Below, piece after piece: positions 45,656-54,113 of a stretch of 64,000 nt of DNA (position 1 is its first letter; the number at the start of each line of letters is the position of its first letter). Both the position numbers and the translations under genes were made by a program. Origin of the DNA: Streptomyces sp. NBC_01304 (lineage in GTDB: Bacteria; Actinomycetota; Actinomycetes; Streptomycetales; Streptomycetaceae); the NCBI RefSeq assembly GCF_035975855.1, contig NZ_CP109055.1:1736001-1800000 (forward strand), written 5' to 3'. The notes under the pieces are model-generated. The model saw only the letters and a list, made by a program, of their open reading frames with translations. It did no database searches and was not told the origin of the DNA.

Positions 45656-46609
45656 GTGCAGGACTTCAGCACCGAGTCGCAGGCCGCCCCAGCCACCTCC
45701 ACTCTCCCCGCAGCCCCGACGCGCCGCCGGCCGCGCGGCCGTCTCGTTCGCGCCGGACTCGCCGGCCTCGCGGCGCTGGCCGCACTCGTTACCGCCCCCG
45801 CGCTCAGCGCGCAGGCCGCGGCCGACAACCCCTTTGAGCGCGGCCCGGATCCGACCGTCGCGAGCATCGAGGCGCCGCGCGGTTCGTACGCCGTGTCGCA
45901 GACCACCGTGTCGTCGCTCGGTGTCACGGGCTTCGGCGGCGGCACCATCTACTACCCGACCAGCACCGCCGACGGCACCTTCGGTGCCGTGGCCATCTCC
46001 CCCGGCTACACCGCCTACCAGTCCTCCATCGCCTGGCTGGGCCCGCGCCTCGCGTCGCAGGGCTTCGTCGTGTTCACCATCGACACCAACACCACGCTGG
46101 ACCAGCCCGACTCCCGAGGGCGCCAACTCCTCGCGGCGCTCGACTACTTGACGCAGCGCAGCAGCGTACGCGGCCGCATCGACACCAGCCGGCTCGGCGT
46201 GATGGGGCACTCCATGGGCGGCGGCGGAACCCTGGAGGCCGCCAAGTCGCGGCCCGCCCTGCAGGCCGCGATACCGCTCACCGGCTGGAACCTCGACACC
46301 ACCTGGCCGGAGCTGCGGACCCCGACCCTGGTCGTCGGGGCGGACGGCGACACGATAGCCCCGGTGGCCTCGCACTCGGAGCCGTTCTACCGGAGCCTGC
46401 CGACCTCTCTCGACCGTGCCTACCTGGAGCTGAACAACGCCACGCACTTCACGCCGAACTCGTCGAACACGACGATCGCGAAGTACAGCATCTCCTGGCT
46501 GAAGCGGTTCATCGACAACGACGTACGGTACGAGCAGTTCCTGTGCCCGCTGCCGCAGCCGAGCGCCACCATCGAGGAATACCGCGGCAACTGCCCTCAC
46601 TCCGGCTGA
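45656..46609 (+). CDS. Secreted cutinase/PETase-type polyester hydrolase
   Basis: The protein has 317 residues with a long N-region and signal peptide ending near ALSAQAAA (residue 57). The mature enzyme has the triad Ser186 (GHSMGGG), Asp232 (GADGDT) and His264 (ATHFTPN). Binding residues typical of Streptomyces polyesterases are Tyr118 (PGYTAYQ), Met187 and Trp211 (LTGWN). A single disulfide, Cys297-Cys313, places it with type I PET hydrolases and S. exfoliatus lipase. It hydrolyses ester bonds in polyesters, cutin-like polymers or short acylglycerols outside the cell. GTG 45656 follows AGGA by nine bases; no obvious operator was found. Confidence 0.92.
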   Translation: MQDFSTESQAAPATSTLPAAPTRRRPRGRLVRAGLAGLAALAALVTAPALSAQAAADNPFERGPDPTVASIEAPRGSYAVSQTTVSSLGVTGFGGGTIYYPTSTADGTFGAVAISPGYTAYQSSIAWLGPRLASQGFVVFTIDTNTTLDQPDSRGRQLLAALDYLTQRSSVRGRIDTSRLGVMGHSMGGGGTLEAAKSRPALQAAIPLTGWNLDTTWPELRTPTLVVGADGDTIAPVASHSEPFYRSLPTSLDRAYLELNNATHFTPNSSNTTIAKYSISWLKRFIDNDVRYEQFLCPLPQPSATIEEYRGNCPHSG

Positions 46610-46723
46610 CGTTCACCCCCGTATGACATCGCGTTCCCGGCCGGCGGCCGCCCTTCAGGCGGCCGTCGGTCCCGCGTCCACACGCAGCCGGACCGGCGCC
46701 TTCCCCTGCGGCCTACGCGCCAG

Positions 46724-46729
46724 TAGCGT
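46724..46729 (+). promoter_or_regulatory. Leaderless -10 element of the LuxR gene
   Basis: TAGCGT ends seven bases before the GTG at 46737, and no ribosome-binding site is present. This decides the short start over an in-frame ATG at 46623, which would place the promoter inside the gene. Confidence 0.45.
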
Positions 46730-46736
46730 GCCGAAC

Positions 46737-49067
46737 GTGACCGGGACACACGCGAGTTCGGCCCGATTGCAGCAGGGGGCGGCGGAGTCACCCTCGCCCG
46801 AAACCGCTGGGCGCATCCGGCGACGCCTCGCCCAGTGGGCGCCCGCCGGTGCGGGCGTGGCGGTCCGGGCCGTGGCCGCGCTCCCGTCCGGCGCGCGGGT
46901 GGTGCTGCTCCTGGCGGCCGCCGCGCAGGAGGCGGACCCCGCCGCCGAGGGCGCGCCGACCGGGCCGGTGCTGCGTGCCGCCCGGGCCTTGGGGGTGCCG
47001 GCTCAGGCGCTGGAGAGGGCCGAGAGCGCGGGGCTGGTGCACGGCAGCGCGGGAGGCATCCGCTTCGACGCCCGACTACCCCGTACCGCCGTCTACATGG
47101 GCGCGACGTACGCCTGCCGCCGCGAGGCGCACCAGCTGCTGGCCCGCGTACTCGAAGCGGAAGGGGAACGGCTCGACCGGCTGAGCCATCGGGCGCTGGC
47201 CTGCGACGGCCCCGACGCGGAGCTGTCCGCGGCGCTGGCCGACGCCGTCCGGGCCGAGGGCGCCCCGCTCACACCTGCGGCGCGGGCCCTGGCCCTGGAG
47301 CGGGCCGCGACCCTTGCCGCCGGTCCCGGCGGGCGTGCCGCACTGCTCGTCGAGGCGGCCGAACAGGCGCGGGCGGCGGGGCGACCTGAGCACGCCCAGG
47401 CGCTGCTCGCCCAGGTGCGGACGCTCGCCGCCGACCGGGTCACGCGCGGCCGCGCCTGCCGCGTACAGGGGCTGGTCGCCCTGGGGGACGGCCCGGTCGC
47501 CGATGCCCGGGAGTCGCTGCTCCTCGCGGCGCGGCTGCTGGCGCGGCAGCAGCCGGACGAGGCGTTCAAGGCACGCCTCGACGCGGGCGAGGCGGCGTGG
47601 GCGATGGGCGACGCGTCCGCGTACCGGGAAGCGGTGTGCCCGGACCACGCGAACTGCGCCGCGGACACGGGCGCCCGGCCCGGCGGTGCGGACCCCGACG
47701 CCTGCCCGGCCGGGCCGGAACCGGGCGAACTGGCCGACTACCGCAGCGGGATGTGCGCGGTGCTGCGCGGCGGCGCGCACGGATTCGACTCGGGGCGGGC
47801 GGCGTTGCGCCGGGTGGTGGCGGGCGCGAGTGGTGAGTTCCCGGGGGCGGGAGGCGCGTTCCCGGGAGCAGGAGGCGAGGGCGAAGCTTCGGAAAGTGGG
47901 CTCCGCACCAGAGGCGACCACGAGCCGGAAGGCGGCCCGCCCCGCCCCACGGCCGACGACGAACCGGAGAGTCTGCTCCGGGCAGGTGCGGCAGCCCTGG
48001 TGCTCGGTGACCTGCCGGCCGCCTGCCGGGTCACCGGCCGTGCCCTCGCCCTGGCCCGCGCCCTGGGCCTGGACCTGCTGCTGCCCCGGGCCCTGGAGCT
48101 GCTCGCCTACGCGGAGTTGCGGGCGGGGCGGCACTCCCGGGCCCGTGCGCACGGGCAGGACGGCGTGGCCGCCGCCGAACGCACCGGGCAGCGCAACGTC
48201 CTGGCGCACCAGCACGCCGTGCTCGCCCTGGTCGCCTCCCTCGACGCCGATGCCGCCACCGTCCGCGCCCATGCCGAGATCGCCGAGGCCATCGCGGGCC
48301 GGCACGGCCTCGCCCAGGCCGCCACACTCAGCCAATGGGCGCTGGCCCGGGCGGAGTTGGCGCGCGGACGGGTGGCCGAGGCGGCGGCCAGGCTCGCCCC
48401 TCAGGTCTGCTCCGGTCCGCGCCAGGGGCACTTCGGGGTACGGATGCTGGCCGTGCCCTGCTTCGTGGAGGCGGCCACGCTCACCGGGTCGCCGGGGGCC
48501 GCGCTGCATCCCGTCGAGGAGTTCGCCCGGTGGACCGCGTTCGGCGCCGACCCACAGGCGCCCGCCCAACTTGCCCGCTGCCGCGCCCTGTTGGCCGCCG
48601 CGGGAGAGGGCCCGCCCGCGCGCACCGAGGCCTGGTACGAACAGGCGCTGGCCGCACACCGCTCGGCGGGCGGCGACTTCGAGCGTGCCCGCACGCTGCT
48701 CCTGTACGGCAAGTGGCTGCGCCGCGACCGCAGACCGGCGCGGGCCCGGCCTCCGCTGCGCGACGCGCTGGTCGCCTTCGAACGGTGCGGCGCCCCCGTC
48801 TGGGCGGCCCAGGCGGCGGCCGAGCTGCGCGCGACCGGCGCCGCACCCGCCCAGGAGCCGCCCGGCGCCCTGGCCGGCCTGACCCCGCAACAGCTGCGCA
48901 TCGCGCTGTACGTGGCCGAGGGGTCCACCAACCGAGAGGTGGCCCGGCGGCTGTCGGTGAGCGTGCGCACGGTCGACCACCACCTGCGCAATGTCTTCGC
49001 GACCCTGGGCGTGCGCTCCCGCGTGGAACTGTCGCGCCTGGTGGAGCGGGCCGAACGCTCGGTGTGA
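46737..49067 (+). CDS. LuxR C-terminal domain regulator without ATPase motif
   Basis: The protein has 776 residues. The C-terminal helix-turn-helix is clear (LTPQQLRIALYVAEGSTNRE, then VSVRTVDHHLRNVF). The rest is TPR-like helical repeats as in LAL regulators, but no P-loop is found; the N-terminus begins in what would be the middle of an LAL protein. A short glycine-rich insert (EFPGAGGAFPGAGG, about residues 370-385) looks like a local duplication. It lies between the iron-regulated importer and the second iron box. Its effector is unknown. Confidence 0.85.
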   Translation: MTGTHASSARLQQGAAESPSPETAGRIRRRLAQWAPAGAGVAVRAVAALPSGARVVLLLAAAAQEADPAAEGAPTGPVLRAARALGVPAQALERAESAGLVHGSAGGIRFDARLPRTAVYMGATYACRREAHQLLARVLEAEGERLDRLSHRALACDGPDAELSAALADAVRAEGAPLTPAARALALERAATLAAGPGGRAALLVEAAEQARAAGRPEHAQALLAQVRTLAADRVTRGRACRVQGLVALGDGPVADARESLLLAARLLARQQPDEAFKARLDAGEAAWAMGDASAYREAVCPDHANCAADTGARPGGADPDACPAGPEPGELADYRSGMCAVLRGGAHGFDSGRAALRRVVAGASGEFPGAGGAFPGAGGEGEASESGLRTRGDHEPEGGPPRPTADDEPESLLRAGAAALVLGDLPAACRVTGRALALARALGLDLLLPRALELLAYAELRAGRHSRARAHGQDGVAAAERTGQRNVLAHQHAVLALVASLDADAATVRAHAEIAEAIAGRHGLAQAATLSQWALARAELARGRVAEAAARLAPQVCSGPRQGHFGVRMLAVPCFVEAATLTGSPGAALHPVEEFARWTAFGADPQAPAQLARCRALLAAAGEGPPARTEAWYEQALAAHRSAGGDFERARTLLLYGKWLRRDRRPARARPPLRDALVAFERCGAPVWAAQAAAELRATGAAPAQEPPGALAGLTPQQLRIALYVAEGSTNREVARRLSVSVRTVDHHLRNVFATLGVRSRVELSRLVERAERSV

Positions 49068-49080
49068 CGGCCGGTGTGAC

Positions 49081-49130
49081 GGGCCCCACCCGCCCGGGAA
49101 CAGAGACGGGTCCCCACCCACCCGGGAACA
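49081..49130 (+). repeat. Imperfect direct repeat
   Basis: gggccccacccgcccgggaa (from 49081) recurs from 49108 as gggtccccacccacccggga. The two copies lie between the LuxR stop and the iron box. They have no strong dyad, so they are not an obvious terminator. Confidence 0.5.
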
Positions 49131-49136
49131 AATTGG

Positions 49137-49155
49137 TCAGGTTAGCCTTACCTGA
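49137..49155 (+). promoter_or_regulatory. Second iron box
   Basis: TCAGGTTAGCCTTACCTGA matches the DtxR/IdeR consensus with a few changes and is largely palindromic. It lies 37 bases upstream of the ABC transporter start, so iron should repress this pair as well. Confidence 0.8.
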
Positions 49156-49191
49156 TTCTTAAGGGCGGGTCAGGCGGAAAGCGGGAACGGA

Positions 49192-50982
49192 ATGCACGAC
49201 GACGCACGGCAGGGCGGGCGGGAGGTCCTGCGGGGCGTGGTCGCGGGTGAGCGGCGGCGCGTCGCCGCGGCCTGTGTGCTGGGCGCCGCGCACCAGACCG
49301 GTGAGGCGCTCATCCCCGTCCTCATCGGATTCATCGTCGACCGCGCGGTCGTCCACCCGGACCCCGCCTCGTTCGTGCGCTGGGCCCTGCTGCTTGCCGT
49401 CGTGTACGTCTTCCTCTCCGGCGGATTCCAACTCGGCGCCCGCGCGGGCGAGTTCGCCACGGAGCACGCCGCGCACACCTTGCGGATGCGGCTGGTGCGC
49501 CGGGTGCTCGACCCGTACGGCGGCGCGTCGCGCGGACGGCCGGCGGGCGCCCTGGTCAGCGTCGCCACGGAGGACGCCATGCGGGCGGGCTCCCTCACGC
49601 GGGCGCTGCCGATGGGGTTCTCCGCCGTCGTCGGTCTCGCGGCCGGCGCGGTGCTCCTCCTGCGCGCCTCGGTGCCGCTCGGCCTGCTGATCCTGCTCGG
49701 TACGCCGGTGCTGATGGGCCTCGGTCAGTTGCTGGCCCGCCCGCTCGAGCACCGCAGCCACGCCGAGCGGGAGCACGCCGCGCATGCCTCCGGGGTTGCC
49801 GCCGACCTGGTCGCCGGGGTCCGGGTGCTGCAGGGTCTGGGCGCCCAGCGCGCGGCCTCCGACCGCTACCGGCTCACCAGCCGCGCCTCCCTCGCCGCGA
49901 CGGTGCGGGCCGCGCGGGCCGAGGCGTTGCAGACCGGGCTGATGCAGACGCTGACCGGGTTGTTCATCGCCCTGGTCGCGCTGGTCGGCGGACGCCTTGT
50001 GCTGTCCGGCGGCATCGGCCTCGGCGAACTGGTGGCGGCGGTGGGCCTCGCCCTCTTCCTGCCCGGTCCGCTGCAGGTGGTGGCCTGGGTGGCGGCCGAC
50101 GTGGCCCGATCCCGGGCCTCGGCGGGGCGTATCGCGGAGGTGCTGTCCGCACCGGGGGACATCGCGGCGAAGGCTACGGCTACGGCTACGGCTACGGCTA
50201 CGGCCGAGCATCCCGCAGAGCCCGCGGCCGGGAACGCCGAGCCCGCCTCAGCCCCGGACCGGGACCCGGCGCTCACCGCCCCCGGCGACACCCCCCGCGG
50301 CGCCCTGCGCCTGTCCGGGCTCACCCACGAAGGCCTGTCCGGCCTCGAACTGAGCGTCGCCCCGGGCGAGTTCATCGGCGTCGTCGTCACGGAACCGGCC
50401 CACGCGGACACCCTCGTACGCTGCCTCGCCCGGCAGGTGGACCCGGCCGAGGGCCGCCTCGAACTCGACGGCGTACCGTTCACGGAATTGCCTCCGCGGA
50501 CCCTGCGCTCCCGGGTCCTGGTGGCCGAGCACGGCGCCGAGCTGTTCGCGGGCTCGATCCGGGACAACATCGCCGCGGTGACCGGCGGCGCGCACGAGGC
50601 CGCGACGGCCGCCGCGGGCGCCGACGAAGTGGCCGCCTCGGTGCCGGGCGGACTCGACGCACCGGTCGGCGAGCGCGGCCGGGCCCTGTCCGGCGGCCAG
50701 CGCCAACGCGTCGCGCTGGCCCGCGCGCTGGCCGCCGACCGCGACGTCCTGGTCGTGCACGACCCGACGACCGCGATCGACGCCGCGACCGAGTCCCGGA
50801 TCGCCACCGGCATCCGGGAGATCCGGCGCGGCCGCACCACCGTCCTCGTCACCAGCAGCCCGGCGCTGCTCGCCGTCGCCGACCGGGTGGCACTCATCGA
50901 CGACGGCCGGCTCACCGACGAGGCGTCGCACGAGGAACTGGTGCGGCGCAGCTCCCTGTACCGGACGGCGGTCCTCTCATGA
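49192..50982 (+). CDS. ABC transporter, fused membrane and ATPase domains, degenerate Walker motifs
   Basis: The protein has 596 residues, with a six-helix membrane domain followed by an ATPase domain. The signature LSGGQRQRVALARAL (near residue 500) is intact. Where Walker A should be (near 393) the sequence is GVVVTEPAHADTL, with no GxxGxGKS/T. The Walker B strand is VLVVHDPTTAID, with His for the magnesium-binding Asp and Asp for the catalytic Glu. It can supply only the signature half of an ATP site, and the next gene supplies the other half. An Ala-Thr repeat at about 328-337 is encoded by five gctacg units. The iron box suggests siderophore or metal traffic. Confidence 0.9.
   Translation: MHDDARQGGREVLRGVVAGERRRVAAACVLGAAHQTGEALIPVLIGFIVDRAVVHPDPASFVRWALLLAVVYVFLSGGFQLGARAGEFATEHAAHTLRMRLVRRVLDPYGGASRGRPAGALVSVATEDAMRAGSLTRALPMGFSAVVGLAAGAVLLLRASVPLGLLILLGTPVLMGLGQLLARPLEHRSHAEREHAAHASGVAADLVAGVRVLQGLGAQRAASDRYRLTSRASLAATVRAARAEALQTGLMQTLTGLFIALVALVGGRLVLSGGIGLGELVAAVGLALFLPGPLQVVAWVAADVARSRASAGRIAEVLSAPGDIAAKATATATATATAEHPAEPAAGNAEPASAPDRDPALTAPGDTPRGALRLSGLTHEGLSGLELSVAPGEFIGVVVTEPAHADTLVRCLARQVDPAEGRLELDGVPFTELPPRTLRSRVLVAEHGAELFAGSIRDNIAAVTGGAHEAATAAAGADEVAASVPGGLDAPVGERGRALSGGQRQRVALARALAADRDVLVVHDPTTAIDAATESRIATGIREIRRGRTTVLVTSSPALLAVADRVALIDDGRLTDEASHEELVRRSSLYRTAVLS
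50173..50202 (+). repeat. (gctacg)5 hexanucleotide repeat in coding sequence
   Basis: Five perfect gctacg units encode alternating Ala-Thr in the linker between the membrane and ATPase domains of the first transporter subunit. The period keeps the frame, so copy-number changes would alter only linker length. Confidence 0.9.
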
Positions 50983-52808
50983 GCGTGCCGCCCGGCGTTC
51001 AGGACACCGAAGACGACCGCGCCGCCGGGCCCGCGACGCGGCAGGACCCGGCCGGTCCGCCGATGGATCTGCTGCCGGTCGCCACCGGCCGCCGCACCCG
51101 TGCGGCCGCGCTCGAACTCCTGCGCCCCGACCGGCTGATGGCCGTGCGGGCGGGCCTCGTGCTGGTCGCCGCGACCGCCGTCGGGCTGCTGATGCAGCCG
51201 CTTCTCGGCCGGATCGTGGACCTCGTGGCCGAGGGTCTCAACGACGCGGGCAGCGTGGCGCCTAGCGCCCTCACCCTGCCCGTCGTGCTGCTCGCCGTCG
51301 TGGCCCTGACCCAGGGAGCCGCGACCGCCTGGGGCATGGGCCTGGTCGCCAAGCTGGGCGAGTCCGTGCTCGCCCGGCTGCGCGAGCGGTTCGTGGAGCG
51401 CGCCCTGACGCTGCCCGCCGACCGCCTCGAACGCGCCGGCGCGGGCGACCTCACCTCGCGCGTCACCGCGGATGTGGCCCGGGTCTCGGAGGCGGTGCGC
51501 TCCGCGCTGCCCGAACTGGCCCGCTCCGGCCTGACGATCGTGCTGACCCTGATCGCCCTGGCCGTCCTCGACTGGCGCTTCCTCCTCGCCGCGCTGCTCG
51601 CGGCGCCCGTACAGGCGTGGACCGCCCGCTGGTACGTACGCAAGGCCGTGCCGCTGTACGCCCGCCAGCGCATCGCGACCGGGGCGCAGCAGCAACAGCT
51701 CCTGGAGTCGATCGGCGGGGCCGGCACCGTACGCGCCCACCTCCTCGAGGACGAGCACACCGAGCGGGTCGCCGGCCGCTCCCGCGAGGCGGTCGGCCTC
51801 AACCTGCGCGGCATCCGCCTGATCCTCGGGTTCTACGGGCGGCTGCACATAGCCGAGTACACCGGTCTGGTCGCGGTGCTCTTCGCGGGCCTGGTCCTGG
51901 TCCGCGAGGACGCCGTGTCGGTGGGCACGGCGACCGCCGCCGCGCTCTACTTCCACAATCTCTTCGGGCCGGTCAACGCGGCCCTGGCCCTGCTCGACGA
52001 CGCCCAGTCGGCGACCGCGGGACTCGCCCGCCTGGTCGGCGTGACGGATCTGCCGGAGACCGCCGACGTGCCGGCCGCACGACGGGCGCGTACGGCGGAG
52101 ATCGTCGCCGTACGCGGCGTCGGCCACTCCTACGACGCGAAGACAGCCGTCCTGCACGACGTCGACCTCGCCCTGCACGAGGGCGAGCATGTCGCGCTCG
52201 TCGGAACGAGCGGCGCCGGCAAGAGCACCCTCGCCCGGATCCTGGCCGGGGTGCAGCCGCCCACGAGCGGCGAGGTCAGCATGCCGGGCCGCACCGACGG
52301 ACGGCCCGCCGCGGTCCTCGTGTCGCAGGAACTGCACGTCTTCTCCGGCACGCTCGCCGAGGACCTGCGCCTGGCCCGGCCCGGCGCGAGCGACGACGAA
52401 CTACGGGCCGCGCTCGCCACGGTGGACGCGCTGTCCTGGGCCGAGGCGTTGCCGCAGGGCCTCGCGACCGAGGTCGGCGAGGGGGCGCACAGCCTGGACG
52501 CGGCCAAGGCCCAGCAACTGGCCCTGGCCAGGCTGGTGTTGGCCGACCCACTCCTCGCCGTCCTGGACGAGGCGACGGCGGAGGCGGGCAGCGCGGGAGC
52601 CCGCGTCCTGGAGCGCTCCGCGGCGGCGGCGCTCGACGGGCGCACCGCCCTGATCGTCGCCCACCGCCTGACCCAGGCGGCCTCGGCCGACCGGGTCGTC
52701 GTCCTCGCACACGGCCGGGTCGTCGAGAGCGGCCCGCACGCGCAGCTCAAGGACGCGGGCGGTCCGTACGCGGCGCTGTGGGCGGCCTGGTCGGGCAAGC
52801 GGGCCTGA
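50979..52808 (+). CDS. ABC transporter, fused membrane and ATPase domains, degenerate signature motif
   Basis: The protein has 609 residues. Walker A is intact (GTSGAGKST, near 408), as is Walker B (LAVLDEAT, near 525). The LSGGQ signature is replaced by HSLDAAKAQQLALAR (near 502). It therefore complements the first subunit: Walker sites here pair with the signature there to make one complete ATP site, while the other site has lost all its motifs. The four-base ATGA overlap supports obligate heterodimer formation. Orientation (import as in IrtAB, or export) cannot be decided from sequence. Confidence 0.92.
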   Translation: MSVPPGVQDTEDDRAAGPATRQDPAGPPMDLLPVATGRRTRAAALELLRPDRLMAVRAGLVLVAATAVGLLMQPLLGRIVDLVAEGLNDAGSVAPSALTLPVVLLAVVALTQGAATAWGMGLVAKLGESVLARLRERFVERALTLPADRLERAGAGDLTSRVTADVARVSEAVRSALPELARSGLTIVLTLIALAVLDWRFLLAALLAAPVQAWTARWYVRKAVPLYARQRIATGAQQQQLLESIGGAGTVRAHLLEDEHTERVAGRSREAVGLNLRGIRLILGFYGRLHIAEYTGLVAVLFAGLVLVREDAVSVGTATAAALYFHNLFGPVNAALALLDDAQSATAGLARLVGVTDLPETADVPAARRARTAEIVAVRGVGHSYDAKTAVLHDVDLALHEGEHVALVGTSGAGKSTLARILAGVQPPTSGEVSMPGRTDGRPAAVLVSQELHVFSGTLAEDLRLARPGASDDELRAALATVDALSWAEALPQGLATEVGEGAHSLDAAKAQQLALARLVLADPLLAVLDEATAEAGSAGARVLERSAAAALDGRTALIVAHRLTQAASADRVVVLAHGRVVESGPHAQLKDAGGPYAALWAAWSGKRA

Positions 52809-52949
52809 ACGCCCGGCGGCAGGACATCCCGCCCGGTCCGGGGTTCGACGAGCAAGTCGTCCGCGTCGTCCGAACCGTCCGCGGGGCGGGGCCTTCTCGA
52901 TGCGGGCGAACAGCGCCCGGCGCACCGACCTGATCGCGCCCGCCCGGCG

Positions 52950-53468
52950 TCACGGCTCCCGACGGCTGGTGTGCCGGGCCCAGGCAGGCAGGACGAACCA
53001 GCACAGGACGAACCACAGCACCACGGCGCCGACCAGCCACAGCGCGACCGTGTTGTGCAGGGCCACCCGCAGGATCAGCAGCAGCGCCGAGGTCATGGTG
53101 CACAGCAGCAGCACCAGGCCGACGACCGTCAGACGGGAGGCCAGGGCGACGGCCCGTGGTTTGATGCGCCGACCCGTGACCAGCCGGTGCAGCGACACCG
53201 GGCCGATCAGCGCTCCGGTGGTCGCCGCACCGAGCACGACGGTGGCGACGTAGATGTCCTGGTCGGTCTCCGACAGCTGCCCGAAACGCGGTTGGAAGAC
53301 GAGGGTCAGCAGGAAGCCGAAGAGAATCTGCACGCCTGTCTGCGCCACGCGCAGCTCCTGGAGCAGCTCGGTCCACTGCCGGTCGGCCTGCTCGTCGCCG
53401 GTCTCGTCACGCCCCCGCGCGCGTGCCTCGGCACTACCGGAGTTCGTCGCCTGCTCGTCGTCCGACAT
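52950..53468 (-). CDS. DUF6328-type membrane protein
   Basis: The protein has 172 residues. An acidic N-terminal 30 residues precede four hydrophobic segments (about 45-62, 72-92, 107-130, 140-160). RVAQTGVQILFGFLLTLVFQ and FQPRF match the small actinobacterial family DUF6328, of unknown function. It is convergent with the ABC pair and diverges from the nuclease gene. Confidence 0.82.
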   Translation of the reverse strand: MSDDEQATNSGSAEARARGRDETGDEQADRQWTELLQELRVAQTGVQILFGFLLTLVFQPRFGQLSETDQDIYVATVVLGAATTGALIGPVSLHRLVTGRRIKPRAVALASRLTVVGLVLLLCTMTSALLLILRVALHNTVALWLVGAVVLWFVLCWFVLPAWARHTSRREP

Positions 53469-54113
53469 GAGTGCCGCCTCTCGACGTGTCGGGTCACGGG
53501 TTCGGTCAGTAGCCGGATGTCCACCCCGGCCGGAGTGAAACTTACCTTTAGCGCCTTAAGTACCTTTGTGTATCCACATGCCAGTTGGCAGGCTTCTCAC
53601 CCGCGGGGTCGTCCGGCAACTAGGAACGCCAACCGCCATGGCCCGCCCACCCCAGGGGGGTGTGATCTTTAGGAGAGTCACCCTTCCGGGCAGCGTCGCA
53701 TCCGGGCTGCCGCCCTCCAAGGTGGGCAGTTGCGGGGGATGGCGTCCCACCAGCCGAGCCAAGCGGTCTTGCAGACCCCACCCTCGACGACTCTCGACGA
53801 CTCACGCCCGGCCACCAAACGTCTCTCGCCCCCAGGACGGACGGAACCCCTCTTCCTGCATCTATGTGGCGTTTTAAGAGGGCCATTTCGGACCTTCACG
53901 GGAGCTTCGCGTTATCCGAACGGGAGCGGCACGCCATCTCGTACAACCCCCTGCCCGGGTTTCGAGCAGGGCGGCTGGTCTCGGTTGATCCTCCAGGCAA
54001 CCGTGGCGATGACCTCACAGGAAGTCAGTTCCCCTACGGCTATTGGCCCTTACCTCGTGCCTACAGTCCTGCGGTGATCACGCCGAGCGGCGTGACCTGA
54101 AAGGACTGACGAG
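53469..54113. other. 645-base gap without a recognisable gene
   Basis: No frame has sustained codon bias. GC content drops locally around 53535-53580. Visible structure includes the palindrome tgccagttggca (53579-53590), a 10-bp tandem repeat ctcgacgact (53783-53802), the dyad ccctgc/gcaggg near 53950, and a tcacgcc/ggcgtga hairpin (54078-54095) 18 bases before the next start. It may be a long leader of the nuclease gene. Confidence 0.6.

Noticed and set aside
46623..46736. Longer ATG start of the P-loop-less LuxR gene
   Set aside because: It would read through a -10 element, and the added residues are Arg/Ser-rich with no family character.
49081..49130. Direct repeats after the LuxR gene considered as a terminator
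   Set aside because: The copies are in the same orientation and cannot form a long stem.
53678..53899. Small minus-strand frame (Trp/Arg-rich) in the gap before the nuclease gene
   Set aside because: No ribosome site and no codon bias.
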